A stretch of DNA of 64,000 nt, taken from the NCBI RefSeq assembly GCF_025118155.1, contig NW_026251428.1, forward strand, positions 124,001 through 188,000, in the 5' to 3' direction. A program made the translations under genes and the position numbers. The DNA is from Cokeromyces recurvatus (Eukaryota > Mucoromycota > Mucoromycetes > Mucorales > Mucoraceae). Below the pieces are notes generated by a model that ran no database searches, was not told the DNA's origin, and saw only the letters and a program-made list of their open reading frames with translations. Shown in pieces: positions 1-11,686 of this stretch; position 1 is the first letter of the stretch, and every line of letters begins with the position of its first letter.

Positions 1-13
1 CAAAATTGTCAAT

Positions 14-331
14 TTATCCGAAATGGATAAAGATAATAAAACCATCAGTAGCCGATATGATCACTTGATAAGTATTTTGTTTTTTCCAAACTTCGGACTC
101 CTCATCCTCCAAAACGCAGTCGCAAGACCTTTCTTTAGGAATGGTGAGATATCTCGTACAAAGATTGGGAAGGTTTCCATAAATGTAGTACTTTTTAATT
201 ATAGGGGTAATGTTATTTCCTCTCCACCTCTTCCTATGTAGACAGATATTCTCTTTTTTTTTTTTTTTCTTTTTGCTTCCCTGCTCACATTTGAGATTAC
301 TCTTTCTTCCTTCTTTTCTACCTCTTGTATC
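14..331 (-). pseudogene. Unrecognised coding-like remnant
   Basis: On the minus strand the frame ending at the TAA at 14-16 stays open up to about 331, roughly 105 codons, with no ATG. Below about 250 the composition looks like protein rather than random AT-rich DNA: it contains ERSCDCVLEDEESEVWKK and then YQVIISATDGFIIF. A second coding-like minus-strand stretch (VFEESCTWKVFAYVEAEN) lies near 455-560 in another frame. I recognise no family. It may be the last exon of a gene, or a decayed gene or transposon piece. The plus-strand ATG frame at 23-241 over the same DNA looks less protein-like. Confidence 0.3.
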
Positions 332-1975
332 TTAAGAGTGTTTTTTTTAGTTCCTTTTCTCCTTTTTGAACTGATGTAGGCAATGTAATAAAATTTATTA
401 CTGTGTGCTCATTTGAGTCGCTTTATTTTATTTTCATGAATAAGAATATAGATTAAAAACTGTTAATGTAACCATGACAATTTTGTAACTCAATTCTGTT
501 CTCCGCTTCTACATAAGCAAACACTTTCCAGGTACAACTTTCCTCGAATACCTTGTCAACCGATCATATGCTAAGCACCAAATGAATCGAATAAATATTT
601 CCATAACAAAAGATTCGTCCCTCAAGCTCAAACAGTTGAGGTTCCTCTACCTTTTTTTTTATATTAACGTTTAACGTTTCTTGTAAAATACTATAATATT
701 GCTTTCAAAAGTATTGTTTAGCCCCATTCCCTTTTTTTTTTCTTATATCTTGTCTCACTATAGGATATTTATCATCTATACAATTGCATCCATCTAACAA
801 ATTTTTATTAATCAAGTCATAGATTCTCAAATTTGAGAATTCAACAAAGATAGTATATAATATTTAATCATTTTTAATAACTATCGATCGTACTTTCATC
901 TACATTTGTTGTTCCAATTTTCTACATGTCATAAAAAAAAAAGTGCTACTTAAATGTAACAATTTTGTTCTAGCCAAAATAAATAAAAACGTACAAAGTT
1001 TGGGGCAAAGTAAAATAAACCCTGCTGACAAATTTCATTTTTTTTTTTTCTTTTGCAATTAATTTAACATTAAAGACTTAATAATGTCCCAGAGGGGAAT
1101 AAAACTTAGAGGGACTTACATAGCAAATTTTAAATTAAATTCCTTAATACTTTTCTTTAAAGAGTATAATGAATTGGGTTACTATTATCTTTTTTTTTTT
1201 TTGATATGTAGTATGAAATACAAATCTGAATGTAAGCACATACAAAAAGAAGAAAGATAGTAATTACTTTAATGTTGTTTTAAAGACTTTGATGCTCTCC
1301 GTCCTTACCATATGCATCTAGAACTTGTCTAATTTCAATATTATACAGTAATATTTTCTTACAATAGTTCTTATACTCTAATGAAGTTCATAGTATTTAT
1401 TAGATTTATTTACACTGTCCACAGCTAAATTAATAGATAAAATATATATTTCTGAACAAGTACAATCGGTATGTTATAATTACATGGTGCGTTGACTGTA
1501 AATCTAGAGTTGTTGTAAGGAAAAGTGTATACAAATTTTCAGCCTTGTTGAATTCTATTGTAAGCTTTAGAATTGTATATATTTGTATAAAAAAAAACGA
1601 TTGTTGAATAATCTTTGTAGTCCACCTTTAAGAATGAGGTTTTTCTAGACTGATTACTCATAAATATCTTTTATCAACATAGTCATATTATGAATAAGCG
1701 ATATTGTACTTTGTTTTTCTCTTTAACTAAGTTTCTCATCTTATAGATAAAGGTTATACAAATACCGTCTTTGCTGTGGTAAATAGACGACCATCTTATT
1801 TTCATTTACAAAGTAGGCCAAATATAATACTAAAATTTACTTATTTATGATGGTATTATAGGTTTATTAAATATCTCTCTATATTAAATATGATATGCTG
1901 GTAATTTCCCTACATATACACATCTATATTTATGTATATATTTATCTTTCTTTTCTTTTTAAAAAATAAATAAAT
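332..1975. other. Intergenic, AT-rich
   Basis: Apart from the short coding-like stretch near 455-560, I see no gene, RNA or repeat family here. It holds short T runs and presumably the 3' flank of the dynein light intermediate chain gene. Confidence 0.5.
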
Positions 1976-4294
1976 TTAAGGTTTATTAACATATTGTCGC
2001 ATACGATCTAATTCCTTATGAACATCTTTTCTACTAACTGTAGGTCTCCTTGCCATACCTGATGATATCGTAGTAGGTGATGAGACATCATCATTACCTC
2101 CATTGCCTAATATAGAAGTAGGGGAAGAAGAGGCTGAAGCCTTTTTAACCAATAAAGATTGAAAGAAGTTGGCCAGAACTTCATGTGATGGGCCTCCAGG
2201 TTGATTAACACTTGTATCAATTGCTGGTAAACTGGAACCTGATGACATATTGCTTATATTTGTTGGTGAGTTTGAAGATAACTAAAAATTTAAATGCGAA
2301 TTTAAGCATAACATTCTGTTTTATTATTATTATGTATATGTGTATATTATTTACCTTTAGAGAATCATCTAATGAAGAATCCTATATTGATATTAAAAGA
2401 TTATTATTGACAGTACTTGATTAGTTATATATATATATATATATGCATGTATGTATGTATGTATATATACCTTGTGACGACGGTCATCACTAGATCGCAT
2501 TAACTCAACAGTTGCAGAGGAAACACCAAGTGGTCCAACAACACTAGGTCTAGTTGAGGGTATTGATCCTGTGCCTTTTCGATTAAGTAATTCAACACCA
2601 TGTTGCAAAGTTTCGTAATGTCTTTCCAAAAATGATTGTTCATCTTCACAAGTAACAGGAGGAGGGATACTAGTTAGAGGCTAAATAAAACAACAAGTAA
2701 TTATGTTAACAATCAATATACATACATATACATTATTGTCCCTACTTACCTGTTCTTTAGAATTAGGATTTTGAATAATTTCTTCGTAATTTCCTCTTGC
2801 TCCATGAGGCCCGGGTTGTTGTTTATCTATGATAGCATCTATATCGGTATCCCAACCTTGATTTATACCTTCACAATCAAATCCTTCTCTTAGAACTCTA
2901 ATTTTTCCCCATGAATCCCAACCTGCAGGTACAAGCACAGAATCACGTTCAACAACCTGTGCCTTTAATTTGAATGGATAAGTCTTTGATGGACTTGTTA
3001 ATAAACGATGGAGAATATATTGACGTAAATTATGAAAGGTATAGGGTTGAAGAGTTGAGGTATAGAATAATGCGGCGCCAACTAATAAAGAAGTAAGTTG
3101 CATATATCCATATAGTATAATAGTGTTGAAACTTACATTTCATACAAATACAACGTAAATTCTGCTGAATAAAATCAAATTGCTCGTCTTTATAATCTAA
3201 TGTTTGTTCAAGTGTGTTCTGAGCATCACTCTATTATTTATATATATAAACGTGTATATTAAATTAATTCTATTCTTCTTCTTTTTTTTTCTTTTAATTT
3301 AAAGCAGCATAAATTACCTTGCAGCAAACAACAATAATAGGAATACCTAAATTATTAGTTAAACATCCCTGAGTCAAAGGTAATGTTACTTGATCTGCTG
3401 AGGTTGTTGTCGTAACTAAAGGAGTGGACTGGAGTGAACCAGTTGAGGTAGATGCAGTCATATTAAATGCTGTGTTTAAAGAAACAGGCTCGGTATATGT
3501 TTGAAGATAATGCTCAACTGCAAAGAATTGTTAGGAAGAAATTATGTTATTTAATAATTCACTTACTCTTTTCTCTAAGGTCATCGACTACTACTTTTCC
3601 TCTGCTCCATAATTCACCTGCACTTCCTTCTTTACAAATCTCATCTATACGATGCTGTAATACATCCATCCATCTTTCAAGTGTTTCTAAAAATCTCCAT
3701 GGACGCGTCCAGTCTAATACGATAATGACGGCTGAATCAGCTAAAGTATCTGTGCTAAGTGCGAATTTCAATAAAGGCAAATATGCGTCAGCTGAAAGAC
3801 CAAGTTGGTATACACCTAAACGTGCAATGGCTATACAAAATGGCATAAATTTTACAAGTAAGTACAGGTATTATATTTATAAAATACCTTCATTATCTTC
3901 ATCTTGTACATTAATAAAGTTATAACTCAAAGCGAGTGTATTCGTAGTATTGTCATCTACAGGAATTGGTGTATAATTATTTGTAATACCAAAAGAAGGA
4001 TTACTAGTTGTAGATGCTTGTTCATTTTCATTTTGGATTATTTGTGGACCAGGATCGTTTTTTAAGTAATGAATAAGTGTTGATTTACCACTTCCGGGAT
4101 CACCTAAAAGTACAGTTATTTAACTGTAAAATATAATTTAATGTTTAAATACCTAATATAAGAACTTTCTTAGTGGGTACCATTTTAGATGAAGCTACAC
4201 CTGTCAAGATAGTAGACCAAATCTCATCTTTTTCATTCGCTGTTGTTGTTGCTGCTGTTGTTGTTGTTGTTGCTGTTGTTGCTGTTGTACTCAT
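1976..4294 (-). CDS. Dynein light intermediate chain (cytoplasmic dynein 1)
   Basis: This is the dynein subunit that binds the heavy chain through a Ras-like G domain and recruits activating adaptors through its C-terminus. Eight exons join in frame: 4153-4294, 3888-4103, 3567-3830, 3318-3517, 3137-3230, 2750-3081, 2471-2680 and 1976-2281, about 587 residues. After a Thr/Ala-rich N-terminus there is a P-loop, GDPGSGKST, split by intron 1, and then ARLGVYQLGL and the family block IIVLDWTRPWRFLETLERW. The C-terminal region is Ser/Pro-rich and carries EVLANFFQSLLVKK at about 2141-2190, matching the adaptor-binding helix 1 of animal LIC (VLANFFNSLLSKK). I chose the ATG at 4292-4294 because the frame upstream is not coding. 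Family assignment is firm; the exact N-terminus is less so. Confidence 0.92.
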
Positions 4295-4424
4295 TTATTG
4301 TTAAAAATAAGTTTTAAACAAAATATAAATTAATTTATGAAAGTATAAATATGAAAATAATTTTCACGTTGTTTGTAATTGGATAATTTTTTTAACACGA
4401 AATTTTTCAGGGCCATTTGCAGTG

Positions 4425-4455
<31 letters not shown>

Positions 4456-5150
4456 CTTTAAAGCTTGTCTTCAACAGTTAATAGTAAAGAAATATTGATA
4501 TGTTGCGCTTAAATATCATTCAATCTGCTTGAAAATAATACTCTTGTCTTTATTTTAATAAGAGTTTGAAACTATAAATGAGTATTTGTTGCCATATTTT
4601 ATCAGGGAAACTATTCAAATAGACTATATTGATCTATTAAAGATATGTCACAAAATTTCTTTACTTTAGCTAACTAATATATAAATAACTAGTTATTAAT
4701 AATCGTATAAATTAATTACTTTGTTTGATTGTCTTATGCTTGAATATTCATTTCAATACGTTTACACATACTTTCTACATGTTTATACATAATTCTGACA
4801 TTAATTTGTTATATGAAGTATCCGATACTCACTTCTGCAGCTTATTCACTGCTGAGTACTGTAATCAGTAGCAAGTTTACATATCAAATAGAACTAAAGA
4901 TTTTCGATTAAATTAAGCTTTTGTGAATATGCTAGCCGATTTTGAACGTTAACCCTTTTCTTTTTTTTTTTTTTTTTCTCTTTGTTAAATTTTTATATAC
5001 TTGGAGTTATTATCCTACTATAAAATAGCACTTTTTTTTTCCAAAAGATCAAAAATCTATGGAGCCAGTAACAAGTAGACTGTGACCCCGAAACTTTATT
5101 TTCCCAGCCATACATCTTTTTCAAATGGCTTCATTTCCTGCAGAAAGAAG
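4295..5150. other. Intergenic with poly(T)27
   Basis: It contains a T run at 4425-4451 and AT-rich DNA. I see no gene. Near 5060-5150 the sequence becomes more mixed and may be the decayed 5' end of the Fanzor-like pseudogene that follows. Confidence 0.5.
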
Positions 5151-5154
5151 TTGA

Positions 5155-6123
5155 AAAAAAAAAGTACATACAACTAAAGAAATCCCCGAAACCGTTGCTT
5201 CCAAAGCATATGTTCATCGAAAGTTAAAAGAGCTACAGTTTGCGGCGTCATTGAATAGACGAAAATTCGAATCATTGAAAGAAGCAGTTTTGAGTTCGAT
5301 TAACGGTAACGCGCCTCTTATTTTTGGAAAGAAGCTTCAAAGTATTCAAGAACACAAACCAATGGTGTCAACTTTCGTAAGCACTGTGAAATCAAGGATA
5401 AAGGATAAAATATTTTGCCCCACAAAATACACCGATAAACGTGGGTATCGTTTTTTCTCTCTGTTACCATTGTATTCAACGCAAAGAAAATCAATTCAGA
5501 TTGACGCATAAGCTTTCTCGAGACTGGTCAGAGTTTCAACTATTGATGGTTATACTACAGGAACTAAAAATGAAGAGCAACTGTCTGCATTTTATTACAA
5601 ACTTTTTGATTTTTCTAAAATTGGATTTAAAACAAAAGATAAACTCTACAATGGGAAGAGGGTCTTTAAGTAAGTTTATATAGTTTTAATTTAGTAATGC
5701 CTTAGGGCTTATCAAGTTATATTAGGAATGTTATCTACGCGAATGGATATTCAGTTTCTTGTCTTTTCTCGAGAATTACAGAGAAGGATAATATAGACTC
5801 TCCTCCTGTAAGACCATCTGACCTGAAAAAAGACATTGACAATGGGTGCCAAGTGTGGGCGGTAGACCCTGGAATTAGCACGGTTTTTACTATTGTTGAT
5901 CAAACTGGTAGAGTGAGATCATTTAGTCAAGAGGAGTATTACCACTTGTGTGGGTTTAATGATGCAGCTCACATTCGAAAGATTCATCAACCGAAGCACG
6001 CAGAAACACATAAAATGATAACAGAACTGGATTCATTAAAACCGGAGAAATTTCAAAATTCTTGATTGCTTGCAGAAAGCGTATACAATCCTACGATACG
6101 ATGTATGAATTTTATAACAGAGG
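5155..6123 (+). pseudogene. Decayed TnpB/Fanzor-like RuvC nuclease gene
   Basis: The protein can be traced in pieces. Frame 1 runs from about 5158 (ETVASKAYVHRKLKELQF) through YRFFSLLPLYSTQ to a TAA at 5509-5511, and then continues in the same frame to RVFK at 5669. An intron at 5670-5725 (GTAAGT..TTAG) joins it in frame to NVIYANGYSVSCLFSR. Next comes VWAVDPGISTVFTIVD, with a DPG that fits the RuvC-I aspartate of TnpB/Fanzor proteins, then FSQEEYYHLCGF and a stop at 6063-6065. A +1 shift picks up SYDTMYEFYNRGLW, ending at 6123. Motifs RuvC-II and RuvC-III are absent. TnpB-like Fanzor proteins are known from Mucorales; assigning this copy to them is inference from motifs. It lies alone between the dynein and RRP5 genes. 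Confidence 0.55.
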
Positions 6124-6889
6124 CCTTTGGTAAGTGTAGCACACTCTTGTACACATTTTAAAAAAGGTGAGCGAAACATTTAAAATAACTTTTATTGGCC
6201 TAGAAAAGAAACTAACATTGCGTCTCAATTTATTTTTTTTCCACTTTGACCCAATTTGATTTGGAAATGACCAAATTTTATTCTATTGACCCAACCTAGT
6301 TTTGTCGACTATAACCCAGAGCAAAAATTAAAAAAAGGGGGGTAGGTCTTTCCTTAAGAGAGGCTGATTCATTTTTCGTTGATAGTCTATTATGTTAATT
6401 AATAAACTCATATAGAAGTGAGCTTCTAACACATGTGGCAATGACGTATTTCCCCTTTTAATACATAGAGAAGTAGATGTTTAGTATACTAATACTTTAC
6501 AGTAAAAGTACAATATCGACAAGCAACTGCATGATCTTATTTCATGTAAGGCGCTTTAAAATATACCTTCAAATTCCCAAAACAGAAGGATTTTTTAAAT
6601 ATTAAAGTATTATGCATTTCTTTCTATTTATCATGTCGTTATTATACTCTCATCTTTGTTATTTTCATTTCTAAGTTTTTATGTTAACTCTTTACTCCTA
6701 AAGTTTAGTATTTCTATTTAGGTACTTTAGCATATTTGGTGGTGCTTTTTTGGCTATTACACTGTAAAGCATATTACTGAGGAAGTATTTGTAAGAATGC
6801 AGTTTGTAAATTACATAGAATGATTATTTAGTTAATAGTAGAAATTTGTTTTGAAAAATGTGTAAAATGAGCTTTCATCGTTGCGCATT

Positions 6890-6927
<38 letters not shown>

Positions 6928-7073
6928 CGTTGTTTAAAAATTGTATTAAGCATTAAAAAAATAAAGATAAAAATAAAAGCCATTGTGACTTTTTATCATT
7001 TCTATATTTTAAAAGTCCTTTAACAAAAAAAAAAAAAAAAAAGTCTTTAATAGCTTCTTTTAATATTGTTAAT
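6124..7073. other. Intergenic with poly(A)32
   Basis: It has an A run at 6893-6924 and a stretch at 6246-6310 where variants of TTGACCCAA occur several times; I could not tie these to a transposon end. The last 100 bp is the probable RRP5 promoter and leader. Confidence 0.4.
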
Positions 7074-10000
7074 ATGGTGAAGAGAAAATCTAGTGCCGAA
7101 ACAGAGAAGAATGCCACAGCAGTTAGTATTACTGCACCAACTGAAGAAAATTTTCCTCGTGGAGGTGCTAGTGCATTAACACCCCTTGAACATCGAGAAA
7201 TTTCAAATAAAGTTGCTAAAGATCTTTTTACGGTAAAACAAAATAAATGATATATTTTATGTAACTTATATTGACTATATTATATAGACTAGTGATGCTT
7301 CAGAACCTGCTAAAAAGAAAAGAAAAGCTCAGTCTACTAAAAAATCCAAAAAGGCAACCACATCTGTAAAGGAAAAAAAGAAATCAGATAGTATTTACAT
7401 TGAACAATTAAATTTCAAGGTAATTTGACTAAAATATAATGGCTATATAAGGTACTAACGTACTATTAAAGAAACTTATGGTTGGCACATGTCTTATGGG
7501 TTGTGTATCTCGTATCAATGAACTTGACTTGATTATTTCATTACCTCATCATCTTGTGGGGGTTGTACCTATTACAGAAATTTCAGAATCACTTAGTACG
7601 ATTGTTGAAAAAGTTGCAGATGAAGATGACGAAGATGAAAATATGGATGAAACTACCGGTTTACCTAACTTGAATGATATGTTCTATATTGGTCAATGGG
7701 TTCGTTGCAAGATCATCAATCTTCAAACAGATGATAAAAAAATTATTGAATTAACCTTGAAACCTAATCTTGTTCACGAAGATCTTGCAAAAGTTGATGT
7801 TACACCTGGCCTTGTAAGTAGATTTGAAATGAAAAGAAAAGTAAATTAAAGTCTAACGACTCGACTAATAAATATTGATATGTGTTTAATAGACTTTAGG
7901 CGCTGCCATCAAAAGCGTTGAAGATCATGGTTATATTTTAGATTTGGGTGTAAAAGAATTAACTGGCTTTTTGCCTCTTAAAGAATCAAAGAGTTTTATT
8001 GAAAAATACAACCGCAATCAAGAACTCATTGTTGGACAATATGTTGAATGTGCAGTTGAGAGTGTTAAAGGTCGTACGGCTAATGTTACAATTGATCGCA
8101 GCAAGGTAGGCCGTGCTCTTGTCGCCGATCCATTCTCTCGTATTATCTCAATCCTTCCTGGTCAATTAGTTACAGGTGTTATTGATGCTGTTCAAAATAA
8201 TGGTTTAAGTGTCAAAATGCAAGGCCTTTATCGTACAACAATTGATCAATCACATATTCCCATATCTATTGAAATTGAAAAGAGCTTTAAAATTGGTCAG
8301 ACGATTACTTTCCGTACCCTATTTACTATGCTTAATATTGATGATAAGAAAATTGGTGGCACACTCTTACAACACGCATTAGAATTGGATGTTCCCACAC
8401 TCTCCAATAAACAAAAATCTGAAAAATTCGTTGGCGATATTTTCCCTCCTGGCTCTTTCTTAGACAATGTTAAAATTGCTCGTTACAGCAATAAGACTGG
8501 TGTTTGGGTTAGTTTGGATGGCGTTGAAGGCGTATCTGGCTTTGTCCATATTTCACGTCTTTCTGATGAACATATTTCTACATTTAATGGCACAGCAGGC
8601 AAATTCAAGGTTGGAAGCACACATCGTGCCCGTGTCTTATCCTATAATCCTATTGATGCACTTCTTGTCTTAACCTTACAGCCTAGTGTCTTAGCTGAAA
8701 AGTATATGCATATCGCCGATATAGAAGTTGGTTCAACAATTGAATGTGAAGTTGAAAAGATTGTTCCTGCAGGTATTATTGTTAAGGTTTCAAAGTCAAT
8801 CAGCGGTCTTGTTCCCACAATACATATGGCTGATGTTAAGCTCACCCACCCTGAGCTTAAATTCAAGGCTGGCAAAAAGATTTCATGCCGCGTCCTTCGC
8901 CTTGATCTTATGAAACAAAGGGTATATTTAACCCTAAAGAAATCACTAATTAATAGCGAATATCCTATCTTTACTGACCTTCGTAATATTAAAGAAGATG
9001 ATGTAAGTCATGGTGTAATCGTGTCTATTAAACACAACGGTTGTGTTGTTGCCTATTACAACAATATTAGTGCATTTGTACCTGGAAGTGAGATGACAGA
9101 AACACATGTTGAAAACTTTAATGATGTTTTCCATATTGGTCAAACAGTAAAAACAACTGTAATGAGCGTTAATCCAGAAGAAAATCGTTTATTAGTCTCT
9201 TTGATTAACTCTAAGAAGAAAGCAGAAAAGAAGGCAGAAAAGAAGGCCCAATTGGAAGCTAAGCACGAGGCTAAAGATGACATGCTTGCTCCTGGAAAGA
9301 TTGTTACCGCAACTATCAAAGCTGTCAAGAAGTTGCATTTGAACCTTATGCTTCCAAATAATATCGAAGGTCGTCTTCACGTCTCGGAAATATACAATTC
9401 ATTTGAGGATATTAAGAATCCTAAGGCTCCCTTGAGTCAATTCAGAACCAAACAAGAAATTCAAGTTAAGATTTTGGGTATTCGTAATACAAGAGCTAAG
9501 ACCTATTTACCTCTCAGCCATGCAGGTAAAACAAAGCAACATATCGATTGCTCTCTTCGTCTCGAAGCTGATGATGAAGGTACTCGTGAGCTTCGCAATT
9601 TGAAGGTAGGCAGCCATTTTATTGGTTTCCTTTCCGATATCCATTCAGGTTTTGCACTTGTTCATATTGGTAGTCATACCTCGGGTATACTTCGCAAGCA
9701 TATGGTGTCTTCTGATCCCAATATCTGCAACAATCTTGATAAACACCTTGTCAGTGGCCAAGCCATTCGTGTTACTGTAGTTGCTGTTGATGAAAATAAG
9801 GAAACTATTGAATTTATGAATGCCCAAGATGAAACTGCTCCTATTATAACCTCTTTTGCTGATTTAGAAAAGGGACAAGTGTTGAATGCAACCATCAAGC
9901 AGATAAATAAAAATACTGGAGTTACTCTTAATATCACCCACAAGATTACCGCTAAGGCTTATTTAACCGACATTGTTGATGTTTTAACCGAAGACCCAAC

Positions 10001-11584
10001 AGCCTCTCTTAAAGAAGGACAAGTAGTTCGTGTTGTAGTCACTAATGTCAACAGTGAAAAACGACAAGTAGATGTCTCTATGAGACCTTCTCGTATCTAT
10101 CCTGATATTGATTCTAATGAAATCAAGTGTTTTGAAGATGTAAAGCGTGGTCAAGTTTATGAGGGTTATGTCTTTAATGTTTCTTCAGTTGGCGTCTTTG
10201 TTAAGTTGAGTCAATCTGTTACAGTTCGTGTTAAGATTGCTAATTTGTCTGATTCATTTGTTAAAGAATGGAAGGGAATCTATCACGTTGGTCAGCTTGT
10301 AAAGTTGAAGATTATTTATATTGACTATGAAAAACAACAATTAGAAGGCTCACTTAAAAAGAGTGTTGTAGAGGGCACATTGACTTCTAGCACTAAAAGT
10401 AATGACGCACAGGAGGCATCCGAAACAATAGAATCAGATAGTGATGAAGAAATGCCTGAAGTAGATGAATCAGAAGATGAAGAAATGAAGGATGTTTCTG
10501 ACGTTAATGAAGATGAAGAAGAATCCGATAATGAAGAAGAAGAATCGACACCTGCACCCGCATTAAATATTGACAGCTTTGATTGGACAGGTATAAATAA
10601 CAGACCTGATTCTAGCGATGAAGAAGAGGAATCTGGTTCTGAAGATGAGGATGATACTAGCACTAAGAAAAAGAAGAACAAGAAACAAGAAGTTGAAGAT
10701 TTAACTGCCCAATTAAATGCAAATGCTCCACAAACTGCTAATGATTATGAACGTCTCTTAGTTGGATCACCTAATTCATCTTATCTTTGGATTAACTACA
10801 TGGCTTATCAACTTCAATTATCAGAAATTGGTAAAGCTCGTGACATTGGTGAACGTGCCTTAAAGACTATTAATTTCCGTGAAGAACAAGAAAAGATGAA
10901 CGTTTGGGTTGCGTTACTAAACTTGGAAAACAACTTTGGTACAGAAGAAACGCTTCAAGAGCTTTTCAAACGTGCTTTGGTTTATTGCGAGCCCATCAAG
11001 GTATACCTTCAATTAGTTAAGATTTATGAACGTAGTGAGAAATTGGATAAAGCTGAGGGACTTTGGCAAGAAATGACAAAGAAGTTTGGCCAATCTCCTG
11101 AAGTTTGGACTGGATTTGCTCTTTATTATATTCAACACGATAAAGCTGATGAAGCTCGTGAATTGTTACAAAAGAGCTTAAAGGTCTTACCCAAACATGA
11201 ACATGTTCAAACTATTGTTAAATTCGCACAATTAGAATTCAAGCATGGTGAAGCTGAACGAGGTCGTACTATTCTAGAAGGTGTAATGAGCAATTATCCT
11301 AAACGTTTAGATTTATGGAATGTATATCTTGACATGGAAATTAAGGCTGGCGATAAAGAATTAACTAGGTATATATTTAATAATTTATATAAGAAATAGA
11401 TATTTATACAAATATATATTATAGACGTCTATTTGAGCGTGTTGCATCAATGAAGTTTTCTTCAAAAAAGATGAAGTTTTTATTCAAGAAATGGCTTCAA
11501 TTTGAAAAGGTTCACGGTACAGAAGATGATGTTCAAAAAGTTAAAGAAAGAACACTTGCATACGTTGAACGTTTGACAGAATAA
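7074..11584 (+). CDS. RRP5: rRNA biogenesis protein Rrp5 (S1 repeats plus HAT repeats)
   Basis: This nucleolar scaffold is needed for both 18S and 5.8S/25S pre-rRNA processing. Five exons join in frame: 7074-7232, 7288-7419, 7472-7813, 7893-11368 and 11425-11584, giving 1422 residues. The intron before exon 3 has a clear GTACTAACG branch site. The protein starts with a Lys-rich tail (KKKRK), then a long series of S1 RNA-binding repeats (for example GVEGVSGFVHISRLSDEHIS), then an acidic Asp/Glu/Ser linker at about 10430-10660, then C-terminal HAT/TPR-like helices (YERLLVGSPNSSYLWINYM and VWTGFALYYIQHDKADEAR). This order is the Rrp5 architecture, and its length is in the range I would expect for the family. 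The ATG at 7074 opens the first exon. Confidence 0.95.
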
Positions 11585-11686
11585 AAAGAGTCTACAAGAC
11601 TCAGAATCCCTCAAAGTTTATATTATGACATATACACATTTTCTCTTTTTTTTTTCACTTGTAATTAGATAAATAAACATTTTTTA

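Noticed and set aside
23..241. 72-codon plus-strand frame at the window start
   Set aside because: It is less protein-like than the minus-strand frame over the same DNA and has no recognisable family.
7944..7946. Start of RRP5 at an internal GTG (7944)
   Set aside because: Upstream exons with matching frames and family-like sequence lead to an ATG at 7074.
10325..10681. 118-codon minus-strand Ser-rich frame in RRP5
   Set aside because: It is the antisense of the acidic Asp/Glu linker of Rrp5.
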